64,000 nt of DNA from Blastococcus colisei (lineage in GTDB: Bacteria; Actinomycetota; Actinomycetes; Mycobacteriales; Geodermatophilaceae), in the NCBI RefSeq assembly GCF_006717095.1, contig NZ_VFQE01000001.1, positions 1,488,001 to 1,552,000 on the forward strand, in the 5' to 3' direction. The translations under genes were made by a program, and so were the position numbers. The notes beneath the pieces are model-generated. The model had not been told where the DNA came from. It did not search any database and worked only from the letters and a program-made list of their open reading frames with translations. Shown in pieces: positions 17,117-26,139 of this stretch; positions within the stretch are counted from its first letter, which is position 1, and each line of letters opens with the position of its first letter.

Positions 17117-18043
17117 GTGACGGGCACCGCCGCGCACATCGTGCGCACGCTCCTGCTGTCGCTGATCACCCTCTTCGGGGTGTCGGTGCTGATCTTCCTG
17201 ATGCTGCGGGTGCTCCCCGGTGACCCGGCGCGGGTCCTCGCCGGGCTGAACGCCAGCGAGGAACAGGTCAGCCGGCTGCGCGAGCAGCTGGGTCTGGACG
17301 AGTCGTTGCTCGCCCAGTACTGGCAGTTCATCACCGGGGTGCTGACCGGCGACCTGGGGGAGTCGGCGCGGACCTCGCGGCCGGTGACCGCGGAGATCGC
17401 GGTGCGGCTCCCGGCGACGCTGATCCTGGCGGTCGTCGCCACGGTCATCGGCTCGATCGTCGGGGTGACGGCGGGGGTCATCGCCGCGGTGCGTCGCAAC
17501 TCGCTCCTGGACCACGCGATCTCCAGTGTGGCGATGATGGGCGTGTCCATGCCGGTCTACTGGCTGGGCCTGCTGCTCATCCTGCTGTTCGCCGTGACGC
17601 TGGGGTGGCTGCCCGCCGCGGGCAGCGGTGAGCCGCTGAGCATCGTGCTGCCGGCGGTCACGCTGGCGGCCTTCTCCACCGCTCTGATCTCCCGGATGAC
17701 CCGCGCCAGCATGCTCGAGGTGATGGGGCAGGACTACATCCGGACCGCGGAGGCCAAGGGCGCCGCACCCCGGACGGTGATCATCAAGCACGGGCTGCGC
17801 AATGCGTTCATCCCGATCCTGACCGTCATCAGCCTGCAGTTCGGCGCGCTGCTCGGCGGTGCGGTGCTCACCGAGACCGTGTTCGGCTGGCCGGGCATCG
17901 GGCGGCTGCTCGTCGACTCGATCGCCGCCCGCGACTTCGCCGTCGTCCAGGGGATCGTGCTGGTCTACGCGACGGCGTTCATCCTGCTCAACGTGATCGT
18001 CGACGTGCTGTACGTCGTGGTCGACCCGCGGATCCGGTACTGA
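17117..18043 (+). CDS. ABC transporter permease (DppB/OppB type)
   Basis: 308 aa, about six membrane spans. Begins IVRTLLLSLITLFGVSVLIFLMLRVLPGDP, the DppB-type first span, and contains the permease-ATPase coupling loop near EVMGQDYIRTAEAKGAAPRTVIIKHGLRNA (EAA motif). The GTG at 17117 has AAGGGAGG eight bases upstream. Works with the DppC-type permease that follows. Confidence 0.92.
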   Translation: MTGTAAHIVRTLLLSLITLFGVSVLIFLMLRVLPGDPARVLAGLNASEEQVSRLREQLGLDESLLAQYWQFITGVLTGDLGESARTSRPVTAEIAVRLPATLILAVVATVIGSIVGVTAGVIAAVRRNSLLDHAISSVAMMGVSMPVYWLGLLLILLFAVTLGWLPAAGSGEPLSIVLPAVTLAAFSTALISRMTRASMLEVMGQDYIRTAEAKGAAPRTVIIKHGLRNAFIPILTVISLQFGALLGGAVLTETVFGWPGIGRLLVDSIAARDFAVVQGIVLVYATAFILLNVIVDVLYVVVDPRIRY

Positions 18044-18058
18044 CGTGGAGGCAACCCG

Positions 18059-18079
18059 ATGAGAGCAGGCACCCGATGA
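18059..18079 (+). other. Six-codon open frame and local duplication before dppC-type gene
   Basis: ATG at 18059 (MRAGTR, then TGA) reuses the same CCCGATGAGAGC sequence as the real start at 18076. The TGA of the mini-frame overlaps the real ATG (ATGA). It looks like a short tandem duplication of the start region; GGAGG at 18047-18051 serves the first copy. It may couple translation or merely be a scar. Confidence 0.35.
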
Positions 18080-18921
18080 GAGCGTGGCGGCGCTTCCGCC
18101 ACCACCCTCCGGCCCTGATCGGCCTGGGGATCATCGTGACGTTCGTCGTCCTGGCGATCCTGGCACCGGTCATCTCGCCCTACGACCCGAACCAGCAGAA
18201 CCTGGTCGAGGCGATCGAGGGCCCGTCGGCGGAGCACTGGCTGGGTACCGACCAGCTGGGCCGGGACATCGCCACCCGGCTGATGTACGGCGGCCGGATC
18301 TCGCTGATGATCGGTGTGCTGGCGGTCCTCATCGGCCTGGTCGTCGGCGTGCCGCTGGGCATGATCGCCGGCTACTACGGCGGCTGGGCCGACCTGGCCA
18401 TCTCCCGGTTCGCGGACATGATGTTCGCCTTCACCAGCATCCTGCTGGCCCTCACCCTGGTCGCCGTCCTGGGGGTCAGCCTGCAGAACGTGATCATCGC
18501 GGTCGGGATCAGCGTGATCCCGGTGATCATCCGGCTGGTGCGCTCGTCGGTGCTGAGCCTGCGCGAGGAGCCCTACGTCGAGGCGGCGCGGGCGCTGGGC
18601 GCGAGCGACCTGCGGATCATCACCCGGCACGTCTTCCGCAACTCGCTGACCCCGGTGCTCGTGCACGGCACGCTGAGCATCGGGGTGAGCATCCTGCTCG
18701 CCGCGGGGCTCGGTTTCCTGGGGCTGGGCGTCCAGTCACCCACCGCCGAGTGGGGCACGATGCTGGGGGAGGGGCGGCAGTTCATCTTCAGCGCCCCGCA
18801 CCTGACGACGTTCCCCGGGATCGCGATCTTCCTGGCCATCCTGGCCTTCAACCTGCTCGGTGACGGCCTGCGGGACGCGCTTGACCCGCGGATGCGGACC
18901 GTCGACCAGCCGGCCGGATGA
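18076..18921 (+). CDS. ABC transporter permease (DppC/OppC type)
   Basis: 281 aa. N-terminal RAWRRFRHHPPALIGLGIIVTFVVLAILAPVISPYDPNQQ is the DppC first span with the conserved YDP; HWLGTDQLGRDIATRLMYGGRISL and EAARALGASDLRIITRHVFRN (EAA loop) follow. Completes the transporter. Its TGA overlaps the ATG of the dehydratase gene, so uptake and catabolism are translationally linked. Confidence 0.92.
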   Translation: MRAWRRFRHHPPALIGLGIIVTFVVLAILAPVISPYDPNQQNLVEAIEGPSAEHWLGTDQLGRDIATRLMYGGRISLMIGVLAVLIGLVVGVPLGMIAGYYGGWADLAISRFADMMFAFTSILLALTLVAVLGVSLQNVIIAVGISVIPVIIRLVRSSVLSLREEPYVEAARALGASDLRIITRHVFRNSLTPVLVHGTLSIGVSILLAAGLGFLGLGVQSPTAEWGTMLGEGRQFIFSAPHLTTFPGIAIFLAILAFNLLGDGLRDALDPRMRTVDQPAG

Positions 18922-19907
18922 CCGGCGGCACGGGGACCACCGCACTGGTCAGCCTCGACGACATCCGCCGGGCCGCCGAGCGGATCGACGGCCGGGTCCA
19001 CCGCACCCCGGTGCTGCGGTCGAGCAGCCTGGGCGAGGCGTGGGGTGTGCGGCTGGACCTCAAGGCGGAGGTGTTCCAGCGGACCGGCAGCTTCAAGGCC
19101 CGCGGCGCGCTCAACAAGGTCCTCTCCCTGCCCGCGGACGAGCGGGCCCTCGGTGTGATCACGCTGTCGGCCGGCAACGCCGGCGCCGCGGTCGCCTACG
19201 CAGCGGCCAGCGTCGGCGTGCCCGGGACGGTGGTCATGCCGACGACGGCGGTGCCGGCCAAGATCGCCGCCTGCCGGGCGTACGGCGCCGACGTCGTCCT
19301 CACCGACGAGGACCTGGTGGACACCTACCTTGCGACCGTCGCCGAGACCGGCCGCGTCCCGGTGCACCCCTTCGACGACCCGGCGGTGGTCGCCGGCACC
19401 GGCACCGTCGGGCTGGAGATCGCCGCGGACGTGCCCGACGCCGAGGTGGTCCTCGTCCCGGTCGGCGGGGGCGGGCTGATCTCCGGTGTCGCCTCGGCAC
19501 TGGCGGCCCTGTCGCCGGGCACCCGGGTGATCGGGGTCGAGCCGGAGACCGCCGACGTGATGTCGCGCAGCCTGGCGGCCGGCGCCCCGGTACGGATGCC
19601 CGAGGCGCGCAGCGTGGCCGACGGGCTGGCCGCGCCGATGAGCTCGCAGCTGACCCTGGACCACGTGCGGGCGCACGTCGAGCGAGTCGTCCGGGTCAGC
19701 GACGAGGACGTGCTGCGGGCGCTGGCCCTCGCGCTGCCGCGGACCAAGCTCCTCCTGGAGCCGTCTGCCGCCGCGCCCCTGGCCGCCCTGATGACCGGCG
19801 TCCTGGATCTGCCCCCCGGCACCCGCGTCGTCTCCGTCGCCAGCGGCGGCAACGCAGACCTGACGCTGTTCGGGCGTCTCCCCACCCACGAGCGAGAGGT
19901 CCCATGA
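18918..19907 (+). CDS. PLP-dependent threonine/serine dehydratase-like enzyme, copy 1
   Basis: 329 aa fold-type II PLP enzyme. The Schiff-base Lys is K60 in GSFKARGA, the phosphate/substrate loop reads SAGNAGAAVAYA (commonly SxGNHG; Ala replaces His here), and the glycine-rich PLP phosphate loop is PVGGGGLISG. No C-terminal ACT domain, as in catabolic IlvA/TdcB-like or hydroxyaspartate dehydratase enzymes. It would deaminate a beta-hydroxy amino acid to a keto acid and ammonia. ATGA overlaps on both sides place it inside the ABC operon. A paralogue on the opposite strand is at 27980-28930. Exact substrate unknown. Confidence 0.82.
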   Translation: MTGGTGTTALVSLDDIRRAAERIDGRVHRTPVLRSSSLGEAWGVRLDLKAEVFQRTGSFKARGALNKVLSLPADERALGVITLSAGNAGAAVAYAAASVGVPGTVVMPTTAVPAKIAACRAYGADVVLTDEDLVDTYLATVAETGRVPVHPFDDPAVVAGTGTVGLEIAADVPDAEVVLVPVGGGGLISGVASALAALSPGTRVIGVEPETADVMSRSLAAGAPVRMPEARSVADGLAAPMSSQLTLDHVRAHVERVVRVSDEDVLRALALALPRTKLLLEPSAAAPLAALMTGVLDLPPGTRVVSVASGGNADLTLFGRLPTHEREVP

Positions 19908-21139
19908 CCACCACCAGCTTCCTGCTCCGCAACGTCACGGTCGTCGACGGCACCGGTTCGGCGCCGGTCCCCGGGCAGGCGGTGGTGGTGGAGGGCCGCC
20001 GGATCGCCTGGATCGGGCCGGAGGGCTCCGCGCCGAGCACCGCGCCGGAGAACGTGCTGGACGGCGGCGGCCGCACGGTGCTCCCGGGTCTGATCAACTG
20101 CCACGTGCACCTGACCGCCGACGGTGCGCCGGACCTGTTCGCCCAGGTTGCGGGGGACACGGTGTCGATGGCCACCCTGCGCGCCGCGCAGAGCGCGCTG
20201 GCCACCCTGCAGTCGGGCGTGACCACGGTGCGCGACTGCGGAGCGGCCGACGACATCGTGGTGGAGCTGGCCAAGGCGATCGACCGGGGGATGGTGCCCG
20301 GGCCGCGGGTGCAGGCCGCCGGCCGGGTGATCACCATGACCGGAGGTCACGGGCACTTCATCGGCCGCGAGGCGGACGGCCCCGACGAGGTGCGCAAGGC
20401 CACCCGTGCGGAGATCAAGGCCGGTGCTGCGGTGATCAAGGTGATGGCCACCGGCGGGGTGCTGACCCCCGGGGTCTCGCCCACCCAGACCGCGCTCCTG
20501 CCCGAGGAGCTGGCAGTCGTCGCGCAGGAGGCGCACAACTCCGGCCGGCGGGTGACCACGCACGCCATCGGGCGGGCCGGTATCCACAACGCCCTGCTGG
20601 CCGGCATCGACTCCATCGAGCACGGCTTCTACCTCGACGACGAGCTGCTGGAGCTGGCCGTCGACCAGGGCACCTTCCTCGTGCCGACCATGCTCGCCGT
20701 CGACGGGATCATCCTGAACGGCCGGGCTGCGGGCATCCCGTCCTGGGTCGTGGACAAGGCCGAGGCGGAGGCGGCGCAGCAGCGGAGGAGCTTCGCCGCC
20801 GCGGTGTCGTCAGGCATGCGGATCGCCGCGGGCACCGACGCCGGGACCCCGTTCAACCCGCACGACGACATCGCGGCCGAGCTCGGCCTGATGGTGCAGC
20901 ACGGCCTGACCCCGATGCAGGCGATCGTCGCCGCCACCGGCAGCGCCGCCGAGAACCTGGGTCTGGCGCACGAGATCGGCACGCTGGAGGTGGGAAAGCT
21001 CGCCGACCTGGTGCTGGTGGACGGCGACCCGGTGGAGGACATCACCGCCACCGGCCGGGTGCTGCTGGTGGTCAAGGACGGCGTCGTCCACCGGGACGAG
21101 CTGGCCGGCACCGGACCGGCGGTGCCAAGAGCGGCCTGA
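19904..21139 (+). CDS. Prolidase-like metal-dependent amidohydrolase, copy 1
   Basis: 411 aa amidohydrolase-superfamily enzyme of the imidazolonepropionase/Xaa-Pro-dipeptidase-like group. The metal site is complete: HxH in NCHVHLTADG, the carboxylated Lys in VIKVMATGG, His in THAIGRAG, His in SIEHGFYLDD, and Asp in AGTDAGTPFNPH. A small beta-sandwich is made from both termini. The ATG at 19904 overlaps the dehydratase stop. Relatives hydrolyse dipeptides or N-acyl/lactam amides. A paralogue beside a second dehydratase is at 26779-27975. Last gene of the operon; the IS30 element begins 15 bases after its stop. Confidence 0.82.
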   Translation: MTTTSFLLRNVTVVDGTGSAPVPGQAVVVEGRRIAWIGPEGSAPSTAPENVLDGGGRTVLPGLINCHVHLTADGAPDLFAQVAGDTVSMATLRAAQSALATLQSGVTTVRDCGAADDIVVELAKAIDRGMVPGPRVQAAGRVITMTGGHGHFIGREADGPDEVRKATRAEIKAGAAVIKVMATGGVLTPGVSPTQTALLPEELAVVAQEAHNSGRRVTTHAIGRAGIHNALLAGIDSIEHGFYLDDELLELAVDQGTFLVPTMLAVDGIILNGRAAGIPSWVVDKAEAEAAQQRRSFAAAVSSGMRIAAGTDAGTPFNPHDDIAAELGLMVQHGLTPMQAIVAATGSAAENLGLAHEIGTLEVGKLADLVLVDGDPVEDITATGRVLLVVKDGVVHRDELAGTGPAVPRAA

Positions 21140-21154
21140 CCACCGGACTCCCCA

Positions 21155-21180
21155 GGCATTGGAACCTTTACCTGCGGTCT
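21155..21180 (+). repeat. IS30 left terminal inverted repeat
   Basis: 26 bases beginning GGCATTGGAACC, identical to the reverse complement of 24806-24831. Confidence 0.9.
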
Positions 21181-21870
21181 ACGGCCCTTGGGTTCAAGGA
21201 GTCGATGCAACACCCCGCGGTGAAGTGGGGTGGTGTCGATGGGGCGTCCGCGGATGCCGAAGGAGATCGAGCGCAGGTTCTGGCGGCTGATCGCTGCGGG
21301 ATCGGCGACGGAGCAGGCGGCGGAAGCGGTCGGCGTGTCGGCCGACACTGGGCAGCGGTGGTTCCGCGACGGTGGCGGCATGGCGCCGATGGCATTGACC
21401 GAGCCCAGCGACCGATTCCTGACCGTGGCCGAGCGGGAGACGATCGACCTGTGCTGGGCCGAGGGCTGGCCGCAGGCCGACATCGCCCGCGAGATCGGCC
21501 GGCATCCCTCGACGGTCTCCCGCGAGCTGCGCCGCAATCGACTCGAGGGCTATCCGCGGCGTCCGCCGCTGCCCGTCGGCCAGCGGCACCGCCCCGGGCC
21601 GGCGCCGGGGACTCAGGGCCCGGGACGGCGCCCACGGCTGCGCTATCGGGCCGCGCCGGCGCAAGCCAAGGCCGAGGCGCGGGGCCGCCGCCCGAAGCCG
21701 AGCAAGATCGCCGAGTTCCCCGAGCTGCAGGCCTACGTGCAGCGGCAGTTGAAGGAGGGCTGGAGCCCCGAGCAGATCACCGGCCGTCTGGTCGTGGATT
21801 TCCTCGACGATGAACGGATGCGCATCTCACATGAGGCGATCTACCAGGCCCTGTTCGTCCAGGGCCGCGG

Positions 21871-21875
21871 TGGGC
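21871..21875 (+). repeat. IS21 target-site duplication, left copy
   Basis: TGGGC immediately before the TG...CA-bounded IS21 element; repeated at 24157-24161. Confidence 0.85.
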
Positions 21876-21941
21876 TGTCAACGGCGCCCGAAAATTGACC
21901 CCCTGGCGTCGTGTGAATCTTGACCCCCTGGGGTTGGTTGG

Positions 21942-22811
21942 TCAGTCCGTCGGCCCGGTAGCCGGCGGGGTGGTGCGGGTGGCCGCGGCCGGGTCGCGGG
22001 CGAGGAGCTCGCGGCGGGCGCGGGTGCGGTAGGAGTCCCCGGCGAGGGTGATGACCTCGGCGTGGTGGACGAGGCGGTCGATCATCGCGGCGGCGGCGAT
22101 GTCGTCGCCGAAGACCTCGCCCCAGCGGCCGAAGGGCATGTTCGAAGTGATCATCATCGAGCCCTGTTCGTAGCGGGTGGAGACCAGTTGGAAGAACAGG
22201 TTGGCCGCGGCGGAGTCGAACGGGATGTAGCCGACCTCGTCGATGATCAGCAGCCGGTAGCGGCGCAGTCGCTTGAGTTCGGCGGCCAGCCGGCCCTCGG
22301 TGTGGGCGTCACGCAGTCGGGTGATCCAGCCGATAGCGGTGTCGAAGAGCACCGCATGTCCGGCCTGGACTGCCTTGAGGCCCAGGCCCAGGGCGAGGTG
22401 GGTCTTGCCGACTCCGGGCGGGCCGAGCAGTACGACGTTGTCCGCTCGGCCGATGTAGGCGCAGCCGGCCAGGTGCGCGAGCACGTCGCGGCGCAGAGAG
22501 GGCTGGTGGTCGACGTTGAACTCCTCGAGCGTCTTGACCTGCGGGAAGTGAGCTCCGGCCAGACGGATCTGCGTGCCGTTGGCTTCTCGGTCGGCGACCT
22601 GGCGGGCCAGCACGGCGGCCAGGTACTCCTCGTGCGACCAGTGCTCCTCGCGGGCCTGGGTCGCCAGCTCGGCCCAAATCCGGCCGATGATCGGGGTCTT
22701 GAGCACTCGCGCCAGGTAGGCGATGTGGGAGACCAACTCACTGCTGCTGCGGCCGGCAACGTGGCCGGCGTCGGCGGGCAGATCCGCGCCGCGAGTGATC
22801 ACCGGGCTCAC
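21942..22811 (-). CDS. istB: IS21 helper ATPase IstB
   Basis: 289 aa AAA+ ATPase that assists the transposase in target capture. Walker A LLGPPGVGKTHLALGLG, Walker B LLIIDEVGYIPFD, then the sensor region ITSNMPFGRWGEVF; C-terminal DSYRTRARRELLARD is the usual IstB tail. The GTG at 22811 overlaps the istA stop (GTGA), the standard coupling in this family. The frame is open further upstream through istA, but that part is a shadow. Confidence 0.9.
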   Translation of the reverse strand: MSPVITRGADLPADAGHVAGRSSSELVSHIAYLARVLKTPIIGRIWAELATQAREEHWSHEEYLAAVLARQVADREANGTQIRLAGAHFPQVKTLEEFNVDHQPSLRRDVLAHLAGCAYIGRADNVVLLGPPGVGKTHLALGLGLKAVQAGHAVLFDTAIGWITRLRDAHTEGRLAAELKRLRRYRLLIIDEVGYIPFDSAAANLFFQLVSTRYEQGSMMITSNMPFGRWGEVFGDDIAAAAMIDRLVHHAEVITLAGDSYRTRARRELLARDPAAATRTTPPATGPTD

Positions 22812-24088
22812 CGCGCGCCCTCCGGCATCGAAGCCTGGACTGCGCCGGCGGGGTCGAAGTCCGAGCCGAACAGCGCGTCGTAGTCGGGCAGGGCGCGCAG
22901 CATCACCGGATGCCCGTCCTCGTGGTGACGGGCCCGCGACCGACGTGCCGCCTCGGCCGCTTGCAGCCGGTATTCGGCGCGCAGCTCGGCGGCGATGCGC
23001 ACGTGCTCGGGATCGGTGATCACCGCCCGCTTGGCCCAGCACCGCTGATGCACGGCGACGTCGAGGCCGTCGTGCACGACCGCCACCTGGGTGGGGGAGG
23101 CCTCCACGTCGACGATCCGGCCGATCATTCGCGGGTCGACCGAATAGTCGTTGCCGTCGAGTCGGATGTAGTAGTCCCGGCCCAGCCGCACCCGGTGGCT
23201 CAGCCCGACCGCCGGGGCGACCCGCGGCAGCGGCGTCATCGCCGCCCGGTCGGCCTCCAGGGCCGAGACCGGGCGGGCGCCGGTGGCCCGCACCAGCCGG
23301 CGGTTGGCCGTCGGGAGCCAGTCGGTGAGCTGGTCGTTGAAGTCGTGCGGGCAGGAGAACTGTCGGCCGGGTAGGAACGAGGTCTCCAAGAACCCGTTGT
23401 TCCGTTCCACCATCCCCTTCGACTCGGGGTCGCGCGGGGGCAGCAGCCGGATCTGGGTGGCCAGCGAGCCAGCAAATGCCGCCGCCGGTGCGCTCACTCG
23501 GCCGGTGCCGCCGATCGCGGATTCCCGGTCCCAGACCAGCGTCTTGCTCACCGCTCCGACCGCGCTGATCAGCTGCCACATCCCGGCCAGTAGGTCCCCA
23601 GCCTGCCGGGAGGGCAGCATCACCGCGGAGATGAACCGTGAGTACGTCGCGGTCATCACCAACACCGGCAGCACCGCCGCCTGCCCGTGCCCGACCGGGA
23701 TCTTCACCTCCGGGAACCACAGGTCGCACTGGGTCGCCTGCCCGGGCTCGTGGATCAGCCGATCGGCCGGATCGATGCCGGCGTACTCGGGACGGATCGC
23801 CCGGATGCGGTCCTTGAGGATCGTGATCGAGTGGGTCCAGCCGATCCGCTCGGCAATCACCGTCGCCGGCATCCGCGGGAACTCCTTGAGCATCGCCCGG
23901 ATCTGCGGCTCCACCGCGTCCACCAGCGACCCCTTCGGCCGCCGCTCGTACTTCGGCGGGCGGTCAGCAGCCAACGCCGATCGCACGGTGTTACGGGCGA
24001 CTCCCAGCCGCCGTGAGATCTCCTTGATCGGCACCTTCTCCGCCCGATGCAGTCGACGAATCTCGGCCCAGTCCTCCACAGTGATCAC
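22808..24088 (-). CDS. istA: IS21 transposase IstA
   Basis: 426 aa DDE transposase. N-terminal helix-turn-helix VPIKEISRRLGVARNTVRSAL; catalytic residues in QCDLWFPEVKI (Asp), LVWDRESAIGG (Asp) and ESKGMVERNNGFLE (Glu); the C-terminal Mu-transposase-like beta domain includes YYIRLDGNDYSVDPRMIGR. It starts at GTG 24088, 69 bases inside the element's right end. Complete, so probably functional. Confidence 0.9.
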   Translation of the reverse strand: MITVEDWAEIRRLHRAEKVPIKEISRRLGVARNTVRSALAADRPPKYERRPKGSLVDAVEPQIRAMLKEFPRMPATVIAERIGWTHSITILKDRIRAIRPEYAGIDPADRLIHEPGQATQCDLWFPEVKIPVGHGQAAVLPVLVMTATYSRFISAVMLPSRQAGDLLAGMWQLISAVGAVSKTLVWDRESAIGGTGRVSAPAAAFAGSLATQIRLLPPRDPESKGMVERNNGFLETSFLPGRQFSCPHDFNDQLTDWLPTANRRLVRATGARPVSALEADRAAMTPLPRVAPAVGLSHRVRLGRDYYIRLDGNDYSVDPRMIGRIVDVEASPTQVAVVHDGLDVAVHQRCWAKRAVITDPEHVRIAAELRAEYRLQAAEAARRSRARHHEDGHPVMLRALPDYDALFGSDFDPAGAVQASMPEGAR

Positions 24089-24156
24089 CCTTCAGGTGTC
24101 GGCGGGGGTCAACTTTCATCCGACGCCTGGGGGTCACTTTTCACTCGTCGTCGACA

Positions 24157-24161
24157 TGGGC
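24157..24161 (+). repeat. IS21 target-site duplication, right copy
   Basis: TGGGC immediately after the ACA end of the IS21 element, matching 21871-21875. Confidence 0.85.
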
Positions 24162-24805
24162 TGAACCGGGAGCTGACCAAGCACCTGCGCACCGGGCGGG
24201 CGCTGCGTAAGCCCCGCCGTCGTGTCGATGGCCGCCGGGAACGGATCAAGGACAAAGTCATGATCTCCGAGCGGCCCGCCGAGGCCGACGACCGCGCCGT
24301 ACCCGGCCACTTCGAAGGCGACCTGATGGTCGGCAAGGACAGCGGCTCGGCGGTCGGCACCCTGGTCGAGCGCACCACCCGGTTCACCATGCTCCTGCAC
24401 CTGCCGGCCGATCACGGTGCCGAAGCCGTCCGCGACGCCATCACCACCAAAATCGCCACGCTGCCGGTACATCTGCGCCGCTCGCTGACCTGGGACCAGG
24501 GCATCGAGTTGGCCAGGCACACCGAGATCACCATCGCGGCCGACCTGCCGATCTACTTCTGCGATCCGCACAGCCCCTGGCAGCGCGGCACCAACGAGAA
24601 CACCAACGGCCTGCTCCGCCAGTACCTGCCCAAGGGCACCGACCTCTCGGTGCACACCATCGCCGACCTCGAGGCCATCGAGACCCGACTCAACGGCCGA
24701 CCCCGCAAGACCCTCGGCTTCAAGACCCCCGCCGAAGCCTTCGCCCAGCTACTCTCCGAAGATCAACAAGCTGGTGTTGCGACGACCAGTTGAATCCGCC
24801 GCCCC

Positions 24806-24831
24806 AGACCGCAGGTAAAGGTTCCAATGCC
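24806..24831 (-). repeat. IS30 right terminal inverted repeat
   Basis: 26 bases ending GGTTCCAATGCC, pairing perfectly with 21155-21180. Confidence 0.9.
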
Positions 24832-24851
24832 TCAGGAGGGACGGCGCGAGT

Positions 24852-26090
24852 TCAGTAGGCGAGCCGGTGCAGCGCGGTGGCCAGCACCGAGGCGCCGCGC
24901 ACGCAGTCCTCGGGCGAGGTGTACTCGGCCGGGGTGTGCGAGCGCCCCTCGACGCTGGGCACGAACACCATCGCCGTCGGCACCCGGGAGGCCATCAGCT
25001 GGCTGTCGTGCCCGGCGCCGCTGGGCATCCGCCGCCAGCTCGCCGCGCACGCCTCCGCCGAACCGCGGAGGACGTCGAGCAGGGTCTCGTCCATCGTCGC
25101 CGGCTCCTCGTCCTTGTCCCGGACGACGTCCACCTCGACACCGTGCCGTTGCGCGACGTCGGCGCAGATCCGGTGCACCTGGTCCAGCAGCCGGTCCCGG
25201 ACGGAGAGGTCGGGGTGCCGCAGGTCCAGGGAGAACCGCGCCAGGCCCGGGACGATGCTGGGCTGCCCGGGCTCCACGGTCCAGCGTCCGGTGGTGACGA
25301 CCGCGGGGCGGCCCTCCCCTTCCACCGCCACGGTGATCTCCCGGGCCATCTGCGCGGCCGCCTGCAGGGCGTCGGCGCGCAGGTCCATCGGGGTGGCGCC
25401 GGCGTGGTCCTGCCGGCCGCGCACGGTGATCGTCTCCCAGGCGATGCCCGGGATCACCTCCACCAGGCCGATGTCCACGCCCTCGTCGGCCAGCACCCTG
25501 CCCTGCTCGATGTGCAACTCGAGGAACGTCCGCAGGTCGTGCCGCTCGGCGGTGGCCACGGCGGCGGGATCGAGGCCGGCCCGGCGCATGGCCTCGGCCA
25601 GGGTCACGCCGTCCCGGTCGCGCAGCCGGTCGGGCTCGTCGGGGGCGATCAGGCCGAGCATGGCCCGGGTGCCGAAGAAGTTGGCGGGGAAGCGGCTGCT
25701 CTCCTCCTCGCACAGGGAGACGACCTCCAGCGTGGTGGTGGGGGTGCCGACCTGTCGCAGGGCGGCGAGTGCGGCGAGGCCGCCGACCACCCCCAGCGCG
25801 CCGTCGTACTTCCCGCCGGAGGGCACGGTGTCGACGTGCGAGCCGGTGAGGACGACGCCGTCCCCGGAGCCGGGTAGCCGGCCGAACACGTTGCCGACCG
25901 CGTCGACCCGTGCCTCCAGGCCGGCGTCACGGATCCACCCCAACAGGGTGTCCCGGGCCCGCTGCCAGGCGTCGTCGTACATGAACCGGTACATGCCGTC
26001 CGGGGTGTCCCCGATGGCGCCGAGCTCGGCCACGTACATGGCGAGCAGCTGGTCGTCGACGTGTACGGCGTCGGTGGTCGCGCGGCTCAT
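24852..26090 (-). CDS. M20 family N-carbamoyl-amino-acid hydrolase / allantoate amidohydrolase-like
   Basis: 412 aa. TGSHVDTVPSGGKYDGALGV (first metal His-Asp and the bridging Asp), EEESSRFPANFFGTRAM (catalytic Glu pair), ELHIEQGRVL, and GRQDHAGATPMDLRADAL in the dimerisation domain are signatures of the AmaB/AllC group. The late MPSGAGHDSQLMA holds the last ligand His. It hydrolyses N-carbamoyl or similar amide bonds to free amino acids. GAGGAG precedes the ATG. Final gene of the minus-strand operon; the IS30 element starts 20 bases beyond its stop. Confidence 0.85.
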   Translation of the reverse strand: MSRATTDAVHVDDQLLAMYVAELGAIGDTPDGMYRFMYDDAWQRARDTLLGWIRDAGLEARVDAVGNVFGRLPGSGDGVVLTGSHVDTVPSGGKYDGALGVVGGLAALAALRQVGTPTTTLEVVSLCEEESSRFPANFFGTRAMLGLIAPDEPDRLRDRDGVTLAEAMRRAGLDPAAVATAERHDLRTFLELHIEQGRVLADEGVDIGLVEVIPGIAWETITVRGRQDHAGATPMDLRADALQAAAQMAREITVAVEGEGRPAVVTTGRWTVEPGQPSIVPGLARFSLDLRHPDLSVRDRLLDQVHRICADVAQRHGVEVDVVRDKDEEPATMDETLLDVLRGSAEACAASWRRMPSGAGHDSQLMASRVPTAMVFVPSVEGRSHTPAEYTSPEDCVRGASVLATALHRLAY

Positions 26091-26139
26091 GGGTGCTCCT
26101 CAGGGTCGGGCTGCGGGTGTCCGTGCACGTCGATGACGC

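Larger units (their letters stand above)
21876..24156 (-). mobile_element. IS21-family element (istA-istB), 2281 bp
   Basis: Ends in 5'-TG and CA-3'. The left end (TGTCAACGG...GAAAATTGACCCCC) and the reverse complement of the right end (TGTCGACGA...GAAAAGTGACCCCC) match with interruptions, and TTGACCCCCTGG is repeated inside the left end (21895-21906 and 21920-21931). Multiple terminal repeats are a family trait. A 5-bp target duplication flanks it. Both genes look complete, so it may be mobile. Confidence 0.9.
21239..24793 (+). pseudogene. IS30-family transposase split by IS21
   Basis: 5' part 21239-21875: helix-turn-helix ADIAREIGRHPSTVSRELRRN. 3' part 24162-24793: DDE catalytic core with GHFEGDLMVGK (first Asp), LTWDQGIEL (second Asp) and QRGTNENTNGLLRQYLPKG (Glu). 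Deleting the IS21 element plus one 5-bp target copy restores one uninterrupted frame (...GRGGLNRELTKHL...), so the insertion is recent and the parent gene was intact. The two parts cannot now make one protein. The start may also be the GTG at 21230. Confidence 0.88.
21155..24831 (+). mobile_element. IS30-family insertion sequence, interrupted by an IS21-family element
   Basis: Bounded by a 26-bp perfect inverted repeat (21155-21180 and 24806-24831), extendable by one base at each end. Without the IS21 insertion and one target copy it would be about 1.4 kb. It lies in the space between two convergent operons, so no host gene is broken. No clean target duplication is visible: the flanking trinucleotides are CCA on the left and TCA on the right. 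Confidence 0.85.

Noticed and set aside
22812-23729. Upstream extension of the istB frame
   Set aside because: Reads istA out of frame; the GTGA overlap at 22808-22811 is the normal istB start.
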